Positions 54,509 to 63,966 are shown, counted from the first letter of the stretch. The stretch is DNA of 64,000 nucleotides from Rheinheimera sediminis (GCF_004005375.1 NZ_RZUF01000012.1:62001-126000); one strand, 5' to 3'. The notes: a model not told the origin generated them from the sequence alone. Program-made: numbers and translations.

Positions 54509-55031
54509 AGATGAATTGGATAGGTTGATTGCAGGCTTAGCCTCCGAGTTAAAACCATCCCGCGATTTATGGCCAGAGCTGGAGCAAGCTTTAGTAATGC
54601 CTGAAACTATTGCAGCTAATCAGGATCAGTTCAAATCAAACCGCTGGTTATCTGGAGCTTTTGCCAGCGCTTATGTCGCCAGTGCGGCTTCGGTGTTGTT
54701 CGCTGTTGCTCTATTTTGGCCACCAGCAGCTTTGCAACCAGGCGCTGGAGGGCAAACGCCGGCTTTTAACCCACAACTAATGGATGCCGAAACTGCGATA
54801 GTGTACAGCTTTGAGCAGGCCAAAGCAGAGCAACTGGCCAGTATGAAAGCTGTCGATCCTGTATATGCAGACTGGCAACAGCAACTCGCTCAGTGGCAAC
54901 AAGCCATTCAGCTGGTGCAACTGGCTTTGAAATACAATCCAAATGAAGCAGTGTTGCTTAAACAGTTACGTCAATTGTATAGCCAACAGCAGAATTACTT
55001 ACAAAAGGTGGTCCGGTCGGGCCTGGTTTAA
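54498..55031 (+). CDS. Candidate membrane-bound anti-sigma factor
   Basis: The 177-residue protein has a cytoplasmic N-terminal helix region (1-49, EDELDRLIAGLASELKPSRDLWP), one membrane helix (about 52-74) and a helical periplasmic part rich in Gln (about 95-177). No zinc-binding HxxxCxxC is present. The layout and 11-base overlap with the sigma gene suggest an anti-sigma factor, which is inference. The N-terminal ELKPSRDLWPELEQAL stretch is like that of several predicted ECF partner proteins. It starts with AGTGG upstream, inside the sigma gene. Confidence 0.7.
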   Translation: MKTEDELDRLIAGLASELKPSRDLWPELEQALVMPETIAANQDQFKSNRWLSGAFASAYVASAASVLFAVALFWPPAALQPGAGGQTPAFNPQLMDAETAIVYSFEQAKAEQLASMKAVDPVYADWQQQLAQWQQAIQLVQLALKYNPNEAVLLKQLRQLYSQQQNYLQKVVRSGLV

Positions 55032-55042
55032 TCTGGAGTAAA

Positions 55043-56002
55043 ATGATGAAACAACAACTGATTTTAGGTCTGGCCTTGGCTGCTTTCAGCCATCATTTAT
55101 GGGCAGCTGAATCTGTCAATGAAAATTTGAAAGTGGCCAATAACGAAAAAATTTATATTGAAAACATGCGTGGTGAAGTGGAGATAGTAGCAACTGCAGA
55201 AAGTCGTTTTAAAGTGTCAGGCACCCTGGATGAAAAATCCGATGGCTACGATCTGGAATCAAAAAATGGTTTTACCAGCTTTAAAGTGAAGATGCCCAAT
55301 ATACGTAACTACGGCAATTGGGACGATAAGGAAAAGGAAGGGTCTCGCTTAAAAATTGAAGTACCGAAAGGCGCTGAAGTTGAGTTTCAAGGGGTGAATT
55401 CCAGCATCCGAGTTACAGGAGTTCAGGGCAGCAGTAAAATTAGCACGGTCAATGGTTCTGTGTATGGTGAAAAGTTAGAAAAGTTTATTCAGTTGGAAAC
55501 CGTCAATGGTGAAATTACCAGTGTGAACAATAATGGTCGTATTAGCCTCAATACAGTGAATGGCGAAATAGAAGATCGTGGCTCACAGGGTCGTTTGAGC
55601 ATTGACGCTGTCAACGGCAGTATTGACACTAAGTCGTCGGCTTCTGAAGTCTCTGTCTCGGTGGTAAATGGTGAAGCTGATTTGGAATTAACCAATGTAC
55701 AGCAACTAAACATGAGTTCGGTCAACGGTTCTTTAGACGCTGAACTCAAAGGCAGTATTGCACCACGAGTAGAAGCCAGTACTGTCAGTGGTAATGCCAA
55801 ACTTAAACTGGATAAAACTATTGACGCTAAGTTTTATCTGGTCGCTAATGCCGGGGGGTCTATTAAGAATGAATTGACCAGTCACAAGGCGGAAAAAACT
55901 AAATATGGCCCGCGCCGTAGCCTTGAATTCAGCACTGGCCAGGGCGAAGGCAGTATCCAGATGAATACAGTCAGCGGAGCATTAAAGCTGGAAACAAACT
56001 AA
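55043..56002 (+). CDS. Exported DUF4097 protein with 18-residue VNG repeats
   Basis: After a signal peptide (1-21) the 319-residue protein carries a repeating VNG motif with V at residues 136, 154, 172, 190, 208 and 227, with a related VNS at 118 and VSG at 248 and 310. The first intervals are exactly 18 residues. The pattern (TVNGEI or AVNGSI between polar turns) suggests one coil of a right-handed beta-helix per repeat, as in DUF4097 putative adhesins. It starts 11 bases after the candidate anti-sigma gene and should be in the same operon. The function is unknown; an envelope or surface role is inferred. Confidence 0.82.
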   Translation: MMKQQLILGLALAAFSHHLWAAESVNENLKVANNEKIYIENMRGEVEIVATAESRFKVSGTLDEKSDGYDLESKNGFTSFKVKMPNIRNYGNWDDKEKEGSRLKIEVPKGAEVEFQGVNSSIRVTGVQGSSKISTVNGSVYGEKLEKFIQLETVNGEITSVNNNGRISLNTVNGEIEDRGSQGRLSIDAVNGSIDTKSSASEVSVSVVNGEADLELTNVQQLNMSSVNGSLDAELKGSIAPRVEASTVSGNAKLKLDKTIDAKFYLVANAGGSIKNELTSHKAEKTKYGPRRSLEFSTGQGEGSIQMNTVSGALKLETN

Positions 56003-56212
56003 CCTCAGTCAGGCAGTACGCCTTGTCCCTGCTGCCTTAGGTTACCTCTTAACATCAGCTTTACATAACTTTGCAATAGCCATTTAGTGTTCAGTTATAC
56101 GTGATTTGTTAAAGGCTGTTATTAACTGTTGGTGTTGGTAAAAACGCTAGGTTTTTCATGAAGCTATACATAATCTCTTGGCCAACTAACAACCAAGTTA
56201 CGGGATAGCTTT

Positions 56213-57544
56213 ATGAACATGATACAGCGTGCCAGTCGTCTGGCTTTGCCTTTGTTTTCGCTGATCGCTTTGGCCGCTTGTGGTGGCAGCTCAGATGAAA
56301 AAGCTGAAGAAGGGTTTAACCAGGGTTACGTGCAGTTTTATAACGGAGCAGCCAATAGTGCTAACAGCGCTTTGACAGTAGATGAAAAAGCGGCGGGTTC
56401 TGCTACTTTTGGCGATGCCTCGAATATGTTTACTGTGGAGCCTGGCAGTTACAAATATCAGCTAAAAAATGCGACCAGCAGTGCCCTGATCAAAGAAGCA
56501 GATATCACCCTAAACAAGGGTGAAAAGACGCTGCTGTTGATGGCTGGCGATGCGGCAAATCCTAGTATGTTGACGTTAACACACAAACGTGAAGAAAAGT
56601 TTGACGACCAGTTCCGGGTTTTTGTCGCAAACGTATCGGCTAATTATGACAAAGTAGATCTATACACCGCTGCCGAGACTGATGATTTTAGCAAAGCTAC
56701 GCTGTTAGAGTCTGTAGCCACTAAGACCATTACCAGCACTGGCAAGATGCTCAAACGTGGTAAGTACAAACTTTTTCTGACCGCCGCGGGTAGCACTACA
56801 CCATTTTTCGAAGCAGTTGCCTATAACTTCCAATACACCACCAGCTATGTTTTGGTCGTGCGTGACAAGTTAGGTCCTATGCAGCAGCAAGTATCGTTAG
56901 ATATTGTTGGCAACTCCAGCACTGTAGAGGCTTTAGAACATCGTCTGGCGAAAGGACAGGTCAGAATTTACAACAGCCTGGATAACCAGCAAGGTCAGAT
57001 CGCTATCAACAACTTACCTGTTGCAGACTTAGTGCAGGATACCCTGACTGATTATATCCAGTTAGACAAAAACGATTACAGTATTGCTGTGTTAAATGAA
57101 AACAACCAGTTGTTGTTAAACAACGTGTTGCTGACTATTAATGCAGGTCAAAGCAAGTCGGTATTGTTGTTCCGTGATGCCGAGCAAAAGGTAGGTTTAC
57201 TCAACTTCATAGAAAAAAATCTGCCTCAGATTCATGAGCACGAGATTAATGTTGCGAACCTGGTCCCTGATTTCAAAAATCTGCACTTCTATTTCGTGCG
57301 TCAGAATGAAACCATTGAAAGCGCTAAGTTTCATGTCAAAGCGCTGGAGTTTAAGAAGTATGCCAGTCTAACCTTGCCCAAGGATTTCTACTCTATTTCT
57401 TTGGTGCAGGTCGCAGACAACGGTACTATCAGCTTGTTGGATAAAACACCGACGCTGCAATTAGACGCAGGTAAAAACTATATTCTGGCTGCTGAGCCAT
57501 CTGCTACAGCTCCAAGTGGTTATAAGATTACCTTGGTTAAATAA
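56213..57544 (+). CDS. DUF4397-like lipoprotein
   Basis: The 443-residue protein has a signal sequence ending in a lipobox (IALAAC, lipidated Cys at 23 or so) followed by GGSSDEK, so it is an outer-membrane lipoprotein. Two or three beta-rich repeats follow: YVQFYNGAANSANSALTV at about 40, FRVFVANVSANYDKVDLY at about 140, and VRIYNSLDNQQGQIAINN at about 250, in the style of DUF4397 domains. It lies 210 bases after the VNG-repeat gene and may have its own promoter. The function is unknown. Confidence 0.78.
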   Translation: MNMIQRASRLALPLFSLIALAACGGSSDEKAEEGFNQGYVQFYNGAANSANSALTVDEKAAGSATFGDASNMFTVEPGSYKYQLKNATSSALIKEADITLNKGEKTLLLMAGDAANPSMLTLTHKREEKFDDQFRVFVANVSANYDKVDLYTAAETDDFSKATLLESVATKTITSTGKMLKRGKYKLFLTAAGSTTPFFEAVAYNFQYTTSYVLVVRDKLGPMQQQVSLDIVGNSSTVEALEHRLAKGQVRIYNSLDNQQGQIAINNLPVADLVQDTLTDYIQLDKNDYSIAVLNENNQLLLNNVLLTINAGQSKSVLLFRDAEQKVGLLNFIEKNLPQIHEHEINVANLVPDFKNLHFYFVRQNETIESAKFHVKALEFKKYASLTLPKDFYSISLVQVADNGTISLLDKTPTLQLDAGKNYILAAEPSATAPSGYKITLVK

Positions 57545-57563
57545 CCTGATGTGATGGTCTCGA

Positions 57564-57679
57564 TGAATGTGGGATAAGCGGTGCTAATGAATAGACTTTG
57601 GTTGTTGAATATAACAATTTTACTTCTCTGATTTAATTTATTAAATCGAAAAAGGTCGACACTCATTATCTCGGGTTCA
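57564..57679. mobile_element. MITE-like element, short copy (116 bp)
   Basis: The left end TGAATGTGGGATAA and right end TTATCTCGGGTTCA are degenerate forms (10 of 14 paired) of the perfect inverted repeats at 49566-49787. The right 67 bases (57613-57679) match that copy at about 90 percent. The middle is missing, so it looks like an internally deleted relative. Confidence 0.6.
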
Positions 57680-57717
57680 GATTAAATAATTCACTGGTAG
57701 GTGATAGGTTGTAAAGC

Positions 57718-57746
57718 AAAAATGGCCACAGGACGTGGCCATTTTT
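57718..57746 (+). terminator. Terminator after the lipoprotein gene
   Basis: AAAATGGCCAC (57719-57729) pairs with GTGGCCATTTT (57735-57745) around AGGAC, followed by T. Confidence 0.85.
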
Positions 57747-57801
57747 GCGACTGTAGCTATCAGAGCTGTTGCTCTTTTCACGCTATTAACTGCGAAAAAG
57801 A

Positions 57802-57829
57802 AAAAGCCACTGTTAAAACGGTGGCTTTT
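57802..57829 (-). terminator. Terminator of fadL
   Basis: AAAAGCCACTGTT (57802-57814) pairs with AACGGTGGCTTTT (57817-57829) with one G-U pair. It lies just after the minus-strand fadL stop. Confidence 0.8.
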
Positions 57830-57847
57830 GATAAAAGGTTAGGTTTT

Positions 57848-59311
57848 TTAAAATTTATAGTTCCACTGGACAGCTAAAACCTGAGCTTTGTTACGGTAGT
57901 TGGCTTGTACACCTGAGTTATAAATACGGTTGCCATTGGCGTTGTATTCGTGCTCATCGATACTGACTTTGTTCATCCACATATAGCCATAAGCAAAGTC
58001 AACACTTTGTGCTGCGCTCAGAGCCCAGGTCGCCCCCCAGGTCCACCAAATCCGATCTGCTGTGGGTACCCGCGCTGTTTTATGGCTGGTCGTGATAGGG
58101 TTTTCGTCGTAAGCCAGGCCTGTTCTTAGCGTCAATTGATCATCGTAATGCACTGTGGTGCCTAAAGAGAACGACCAGGTGTCATGCCAATGCTCTGGGA
58201 TATAGCCAATATAACCTTCTTTATTAAGGTTCTGTGGTAATTGAGTACTCAGTGAAATGCTGGGAGTGGAGTCATCGCTGACGATATCAATAGACTCAAA
58301 GCTGCTCCAGCCTGTCCAGGTAACACTGGCTTGCACAGATAAGAGTTCTGTGATTTGTTGATCAGCACTAAAAGCCAGGTTGGCCGGAGTGGTTAAATCT
58401 AGTTTGCTTTGTTCGTTCAGATAGCTGTTTGCAGCCAGTTTGCCTGTGGCCAGGCTGATGGCCGGCAGCTCTGGACGAGCCACGATAAAGTTTGGATTGC
58501 CAGCCACATTGGCGCCTGTAATAGGCGTGTTGGTAATTTCAGAATCACCTTTTAAATTGTATTTCACTGCTGAGTGATACACCAAGGCCAACTTGGTGGT
58601 ACCGAGGTCAGAGTGAATACCCAGGTTGTAACCTGCAGCTACATCATCGCCATTTACTTCGTAATGGCTATCACAATAGGCTGCGTTATATACATTGGCG
58701 CCGTACAGTCCATTAATGTTGGTTCCAAGTTCACAGAGGCCTGAGTGGTCTTTGTATTTGGATAAAGTGCCTTCGGCGTAATTGATATTGATACCCAAAC
58801 CTACTGACCAAACTTGGTTCAGTTTATAGGCCAGAGTAGGCTGTACCGCCACCACTTTAATTGCAGTTTCATCGGCAAAGTAGCGGCCTACCCAATCGTC
58901 ATGGTAGTTGGATGACAAACCAAAAGGGGCATAGATACCGATACCCCAGCTTATAGTATCGCTGAAGTGGTCTGTGTAAAAACCAAAAGGAACCAACTCC
59001 GATAAAGTCGCTTTGCCAGAGTCGCGGCCAGATACCGCCATACCATTTGCACTTTGGGCTGATGCGTCACTGTAGCGACTGGTTGCATAGATCAGGTTGA
59101 CGCCACCGGAAAAATTCGCCCCTTCTAATTCAGTTAATGCTGCAGGGTTTGAATAGAGTAAAGAGGCGTCGGAGATCTGAGCACCGCGACCTGCATAAGC
59201 GTTACCGGCAGCGCTGACGGATTGTTCAAATAGTTTATAGCCTTCGGCGAATGCAGATTGACTGGCGAAGGCAAGGCTGATTGCCAAAGGTAATGAAGCT
59301 TTTCGTAACAT
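57848..59311 (-). CDS. fadL: FadL-type outer-membrane fatty acid transporter
   Basis: FadL proteins are 14-stranded outer-membrane barrels that import long-chain fatty acids. The protein (487 residues from the ATG at 59311) has a signal peptide (about 1-22, ending SAFA), then the hatch region GYKLFEQSVSAAGNAYAGRGA, the NPA motif (YSNPAALTEL), and a final beta-strand VQWNYKF ending in Phe as barrel proteins do. A start 11 codons earlier lacks a signal-peptide-like opening. A FadR-like half site lies upstream. It is convergent with the lipoprotein gene. Confidence 0.9.
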   Translation of the reverse strand: MLRKASLPLAISLAFASQSAFAEGYKLFEQSVSAAGNAYAGRGAQISDASLLYSNPAALTELEGANFSGGVNLIYATSRYSDASAQSANGMAVSGRDSGKATLSELVPFGFYTDHFSDTISWGIGIYAPFGLSSNYHDDWVGRYFADETAIKVVAVQPTLAYKLNQVWSVGLGININYAEGTLSKYKDHSGLCELGTNINGLYGANVYNAAYCDSHYEVNGDDVAAGYNLGIHSDLGTTKLALVYHSAVKYNLKGDSEITNTPITGANVAGNPNFIVARPELPAISLATGKLAANSYLNEQSKLDLTTPANLAFSADQQITELLSVQASVTWTGWSSFESIDIVSDDSTPSISLSTQLPQNLNKEGYIGYIPEHWHDTWSFSLGTTVHYDDQLTLRTGLAYDENPITTSHKTARVPTADRIWWTWGATWALSAAQSVDFAYGYMWMNKVSIDEHEYNANGNRIYNSGVQANYRNKAQVLAVQWNYKF

Positions 59312-59361
59312 TATTTGTGTACCCTGTAATAAATTTCGCGGCATTATAGGGGGACAAGGCC

Positions 59362-59411
59362 TTAGAGTACATGCTCTAAATCTGGCATATCGCGTTACTG
59401 GTCGGATCTTT
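59362..59411. promoter_or_regulatory. Candidate operators upstream of fadL
   Basis: ACTGGTCGGATCTTT (59397-59411) matches the left half of the FadR consensus and three bases of the right half. An inverted repeat TTAGAG (59362-59367) with CTCTAA (59374-59379) is closer to the gene. Both are pattern matches. Confidence 0.35.
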
Positions 59412-59583
59412 GATTGACTAAAAAGTAGTGAAATTTGCCAAAGAATAAAGATAAACTCAGCCAGGTTTTTATTTTCTAATTTTATGATGTTGTTTTTAAA
59501 AGGATTTTAAGTACTTTTCGAAATGGCACAGGGGATGCAATCCGATTGCAACTGATTCGATTTTGTTTATTCAAGGACTCATT

Positions 59584-60651
59584 ATGAAAACCCGCTCATT
59601 GCTTGCAACTGCTGTAACCACTGCCTTATTAGCCAGTTCTTTGGTCTTAACCGGATGCGGTAATGCTGAAGGAAGCCCTGATGCTGCTAAAGTGGACACC
59701 GTCATTAGTATTCCTGTTGAGGCTGCTTTGGTCAGTCGTGGTGAAATCAGCAGCTTGTACCGCACCACAAGCACACTGGAAGCCAAAGAGGATGCTGAGG
59801 TGAATAGCAAGTCTACTGGCATAGTGCAGCAGTTGTTTGTGGAAGAGGGCGATGTAGTGAAAGCCGGTCAAGTACTGGCAATTTTAGACACTGAACGTCA
59901 GCAACTGAATTTAGCCAAAGGTAAGGCTGAACTCGGCCAGTTAAAAAGTGAGCTGGCGCGTTTAGAGGCTATGTATCAGAAGAAACTGGTGAGTTTTGAT
60001 TTATACGACAAATTAAAATGGCAGGTTGAATCCTTGTCTGCTTCAGTGGCCTTGTCAGAGTTGGCGTTAAAAGAAACTCAAATCATTGCCCCCATCAGTG
60101 GTGTTGTGGCTCGTCGTCATGTCAAAGTGGGTCAGTTGATCACTGAGTACTCGTCCAAAGCCTTGTTTGAAATTGTGTCACAAGAGCGCTTAGAAGCTGT
60201 GATCAATTTACCAGAGCATCAGTTGCCTCGTGCTAAAGTGGGTCAGGTTGCTCACTTACATTTTGCCGCTATGCCGGTTAAACAAGCTCAGATTATCCGT
60301 ATTTCTCCCGTGGTTGATGCAGCTACAGGCACAGCCCGAGTCACAGTGGCCGTAGATAACAGCGATCTGACCTTAAAAGCCGGTATGTTTGCTCAGGTTG
60401 AAGTGCAATACGATGCAAAAGATGCGGCGTTATTAGTGCCAAAACGTGCAGTGATGGCGATGGATAACAGCAGTTCAGTCTTCGTGGTGAACAAAGACGG
60501 CAAAGTTGAACGCAAAACTATCACGACTGGCTATGAATCCGACACCATGTTTGAAGTGGTCGCTGGTTTAGCTGAAGGTGATCAGGTCGTTACTGCAGGT
60601 CAGGCTAGTCTAAAAGAGCAAAGCCCTGTTCAGGTCATTGCGAAAAGCTAA
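59584..60651 (+). CDS. RND efflux periplasmic adaptor (membrane fusion lipoprotein)
   Basis: The 355-residue protein has a lipobox LVLTGC near residue 25, so it is anchored to the inner membrane. It has the barrel-sandwich lipoyl halves (about 65-95 GIVQQLFVEEGDVVKAGQ and 160-185 APISGVVARRHVKVGQ), a helical hairpin between (about 100-155), and the beta-barrel and membrane-proximal domains. I use the ATG at 59584, with AAGGACTC upstream; a TTG seven codons earlier is unlikely. It pairs with the RND permease 71 bases downstream. Confidence 0.9.
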   Translation: MKTRSLLATAVTTALLASSLVLTGCGNAEGSPDAAKVDTVISIPVEAALVSRGEISSLYRTTSTLEAKEDAEVNSKSTGIVQQLFVEEGDVVKAGQVLAILDTERQQLNLAKGKAELGQLKSELARLEAMYQKKLVSFDLYDKLKWQVESLSASVALSELALKETQIIAPISGVVARRHVKVGQLITEYSSKALFEIVSQERLEAVINLPEHQLPRAKVGQVAHLHFAAMPVKQAQIIRISPVVDAATGTARVTVAVDNSDLTLKAGMFAQVEVQYDAKDAALLVPKRAVMAMDNSSSVFVVNKDGKVERKTITTGYESDTMFEVVAGLAEGDQVVTAGQASLKEQSPVQVIAKS

Positions 60652-60668
60652 TCAACTCTCCCTCAGCA

Positions 60669-60686
60669 GTGGGGCTTAAGCCCCAC
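60669..60686. repeat. 18-bp perfect palindrome between adaptor and permease genes
   Basis: GTGGGGCTTAAGCCCCAC is fully self-complementary with no loop. No T-run follows, so it is not an intrinsic terminator. It could tune the adaptor-permease ratio by RNA stability or bind a dimeric regulator. Confidence 0.5.
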
Positions 60687-60722
60687 CGTTATGAATAAAT
60701 AAAAATAATTTAGGGACTTTCT

Positions 60723-63700
60723 ATGAAACTAGTGGATATAGCTGTTGCACGTCCTGTCACCATGTGGATGTTTACATTAGGTATTATGTTATTTGGTCTG
60801 GTCGCCATGGGCCGGCTAGCCGTCAATTTACTTCCTGACTTGTCTTACCCAACCTTAACAATCCGCACTGAATACCAGGGCGCGGCACCGGCTGAAGTGG
60901 AGCAACTGGTGAGTAAGCCGATTGAAGAGGCAGTGGGCATAGTCAAAGGTATTCGTAAAGTGCATTCCGTATCCCGAGCTGGTCGTTCTGATGTGATCAT
61001 GGAGTTTGAATGGGGCTCAGATATGGATCTGGCAGGTCTTGAAGTGCGGGAAAAAATCGACGTACTTTATCTGCCGCTAGATGTGAAAAAGCCTTTGTTG
61101 CTTCGGTTTAACCCGAATTTAGATCCTGTGGTACGTTTGGCGTTAAGCCGGGATGAAAAAAATGATCTAACCCCGGCTCAACTGGTGAGTTTACGTACTT
61201 TTGCAGAAGAAGATTTACGTCGCCGTTTAGAATCTTTGCCTGGTGTAGCTGCAGTGCGACCTGATGGGGGCTTGACTCAGGAAATTCAAATTCTTGTTAA
61301 CAATGAAAAGTTAAGCCAGTTAAAGCTGGATATCAGCACTATCAATCAGCGTTTAAAAGAGCAAAACATTAATCAGGCGGGTGGTCGGTTAGAAACAGGT
61401 AGCAATGACTATTTAGTTCGCACTATTAACCAATTTGCTTCCCTGGACGAAATTCGTAACTTATATATCTCCAAAGTCGGCGAAAGCCAAATTCGCTTGT
61501 CAGATATTGCTGAAGTGCGTGACTCTTTTGTCGACCGTCAGAGCATTACTTATGTGCATGGTAAAGAAGCCATTGAAATTTCTATTTATAAAGAAGGTGA
61601 CGCCAATACAGTTCAGGTTGCAAAAACAGTGACAGAAAAACTGGGGGATTTAGAAAAAAATCTGCCTGCCGGTTATCAGCTTACCTTGGTGTATGACCAG
61701 TCTACTTTTATTAAACAAGCCATAGATGAAGTAAAATCTGCCGCCTTTGCCGGTGGTATTCTGGCTATGCTGGTGTTGTATTTATTCCTGCGTAATGTCT
61801 GGACCACTTTAGTGATCTCTGTGTCTATTCCCTTGTCGGTGATTGCCACCTTTAATCTGATGTATGCGCAGGATATTAGCTTAAATATTATGAGTTTAGG
61901 CGGTATTGCCCTGGCCATAGGTATGCTGGTAGACAATGCTATAGTGGTGCTCGAAAACATTGCCCGTTACAAAGAGCAGGGCATGGCACCTATGGACGCG
62001 GCAAAAAAAGGTGCCAGTGAAGTATCGATGGCGATAACTGCCTCTACGTTAACTACAGTGGCAGTGTTTTTCCCGCTGGTGTTTGTCGAAGGTGTGGCAG
62101 GGCAACTATTTAAAGATCAGGCTTTAACTGTTACTTATGCTTTGCTGGCGTCGTTATTGGTGGCATTAACACTTATTCCGGCTATGGCAGCCCGCGAGCG
62201 CACTGGTTCTGCTTCAGCTTCGGCAGTTGCTGCAGAAACAAGCAAACTAACTATTAAACCCTCTCGTTGGTATTTATGGCCGCTGTTGCCATTCCATCTG
62301 TTATATCTGGGCGTTCGCTTTTTGTTTTTAGGTTTGTTTACCTTGTTGACCATTTTGTTCCGTGTTGTGGCTAAAGCATTAAGCTTTATCTTTAACCCTT
62401 TGCTTAATCTGGTGCAGGCTTTTTTAACAGCGTTGGAATCGGGCTATCGTGCCGTATTAACTGCAGCCCTCAAAGTAAAAACTTTGGTGGTGGCCGCTAC
62501 TATAGGCATCACAGCGCTGATTTATTCGCTGATCCCTGGTTTAGGCTTTGATGTGATCCCAAGCATGAGTCAGGGCGAGTTTTATGTTGAAGTGCAATTG
62601 CCCGTTGGCAGCGCCATTGAGCGCACTGACAAAGTACTGAAGCAACTGGCCGCTGTGGCTTCACTGCAACCTGAAATTGATCGCAGTTATGCTCAGGCCG
62701 GTACAGGGCAGCAGATGACTGTAGATCCAAATGTGGGTGGCAGCCACTGGGGCCGTTTAAGTATTATTTTAAAAGACAGTGCTACTACAGAAGATGAAGA
62801 ACGCCTTATTCAACTGTTCCGCGATACCGTCAGCACCATGCCGGCTCTGACTGCAAAAATTGACAGACCAGAGCTGTTCAGTTTCAGCACTCCAATGGAA
62901 ATTGAACTGTCAGGCCATGATTTAACCAGTTTAAAAGCCACGTCTGATCAACTGGCCAAGCTGTTAGCTGCCAATAACAGATTTACGGATATCAAAAGCT
63001 CTCTACGTTCAGGTCAGCCGGAGCTTACCTTGCATTTCCATCACGACAGATTATCGCAGTTGGGTTTAACTGCAGCGGATGTATCCAAACGTGTGGCTAA
63101 TTATATTGGGGGTGAGGTGGCTGGCCAGTACTCAATTAACGATCGCAAAGTGGATATCCGGGTACGTCTGGCGGAAAACTTCCGCAACTCAGAGCAGCAA
63201 CTGTCACAAATTATCATCAATCCAAATAGCAAAAACCCGCTGCCTTTGTCTGCTGTGGCTGATATTCAACGTGAAATAGGACCAAGCGAAATTACCCGTA
63301 TTGGTCAGCAGCGGGTGGCTTTGGTTAGCGCGAATCTGGCTTATGGAGATTTAGAGCAAGGCACAGCAGCGGCCAAAGCTGTATTGGCAGAGCTGACTCT
63401 GCCTTATGGTGTAGGGGCCACTATAGTGGGCCAAAGTGAAGAAATGGAACGTTCATTTAATTCCCTGATGATGGCCTTGTTGCTGGCGGTATTTCTGGTG
63501 TATCTGGTGATGGCGTCCCAGTTTGAAAATCTGCTGCAACCTTTACTGATTTTATTTACTGTGCCTCTGGCTGGTGCTGGTGCCGTGCTTGGTTTGTGGC
63601 TGACAGGTACCAGAGTTTCTGTCATCGTCTTTATAGGTCTGATTATGCTGGCCGGTATAGTGGTGAATAACGCTATAGTGTTGATTGACCGTATCAACCA

Positions 63701-63962
63701 GTTACGTGCTGAAGGCATAGCACTCAATGACGCCATAGTGCAGGCAGGCGCCACCCGTTTACGCCCTGTATTGATGACCACCTTAACCACTGTATTAGGT
63801 TTGTTGCCTATGGTGCTTGGCAGCAGTGATGGTGCCGAGATCCGCTCTCCTATGGCTATTACTGTGATTTGGGGTTTAAGCCTGTCTACCTTGCTCACCC
63901 TGGTGTTTATTCCAGTGTTGTATCGTCTGACTGCGCGTGATGCGCAAGCGGCTAAGGAGTAG
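60723..63962 (+). CDS. RND efflux transporter permease (AcrB superfamily)
   Basis: The 1079-residue permease has the RND layout: an N-terminal helix, two large periplasmic loops and about 12 helices. In helix 4 the motif GMLVDNAIVVLENI has D404 but N405, where AcrB has two aspartates; in helix 10 GIVVNNAIVLIDR has Asn where AcrB has the proton-relay Lys. Similar changes occur in SwrC-like RND pumps. Between helices 6 and 7 there is an extra hydrophobic segment (about 515-575, YLWPLLPFHLLYLG, then FRVVAKALSFIF) that explains the length above AcrB. The substrate is unknown. The stop overlaps the SD of the next gene. Confidence 0.9.
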   Translation: MKLVDIAVARPVTMWMFTLGIMLFGLVAMGRLAVNLLPDLSYPTLTIRTEYQGAAPAEVEQLVSKPIEEAVGIVKGIRKVHSVSRAGRSDVIMEFEWGSDMDLAGLEVREKIDVLYLPLDVKKPLLLRFNPNLDPVVRLALSRDEKNDLTPAQLVSLRTFAEEDLRRRLESLPGVAAVRPDGGLTQEIQILVNNEKLSQLKLDISTINQRLKEQNINQAGGRLETGSNDYLVRTINQFASLDEIRNLYISKVGESQIRLSDIAEVRDSFVDRQSITYVHGKEAIEISIYKEGDANTVQVAKTVTEKLGDLEKNLPAGYQLTLVYDQSTFIKQAIDEVKSAAFAGGILAMLVLYLFLRNVWTTLVISVSIPLSVIATFNLMYAQDISLNIMSLGGIALAIGMLVDNAIVVLENIARYKEQGMAPMDAAKKGASEVSMAITASTLTTVAVFFPLVFVEGVAGQLFKDQALTVTYALLASLLVALTLIPAMAARERTGSASASAVAAETSKLTIKPSRWYLWPLLPFHLLYLGVRFLFLGLFTLLTILFRVVAKALSFIFNPLLNLVQAFLTALESGYRAVLTAALKVKTLVVAATIGITALIYSLIPGLGFDVIPSMSQGEFYVEVQLPVGSAIERTDKVLKQLAAVASLQPEIDRSYAQAGTGQQMTVDPNVGGSHWGRLSIILKDSATTEDEERLIQLFRDTVSTMPALTAKIDRPELFSFSTPMEIELSGHDLTSLKATSDQLAKLLAANNRFTDIKSSLRSGQPELTLHFHHDRLSQLGLTAADVSKRVANYIGGEVAGQYSINDRKVDIRVRLAENFRNSEQQLSQIIINPNSKNPLPLSAVADIQREIGPSEITRIGQQRVALVSANLAYGDLEQGTAAAKAVLAELTLPYGVGATIVGQSEEMERSFNSLMMALLLAVFLVYLVMASQFENLLQPLLILFTVPLAGAGAVLGLWLTGTRVSVIVFIGLIMLAGIVVNNAIVLIDRINQLRAEGIALNDAIVQAGATRLRPVLMTTLTTVLGLLPMVLGSSDGAEIRSPMAITVIWGLSLSTLLTLVFIPVLYRLTARDAQAAKE

Positions 63963-63966
63963 AGGC

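Larger units (their letters stand above)
57545..57847. other. Gene-free spacer with MITE-like copy and two terminators
   Basis: About 300 bases between convergent genes hold the short MITE-like element (57564-57679) and two intrinsic terminators. No gene is seen. Confidence 0.6.
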
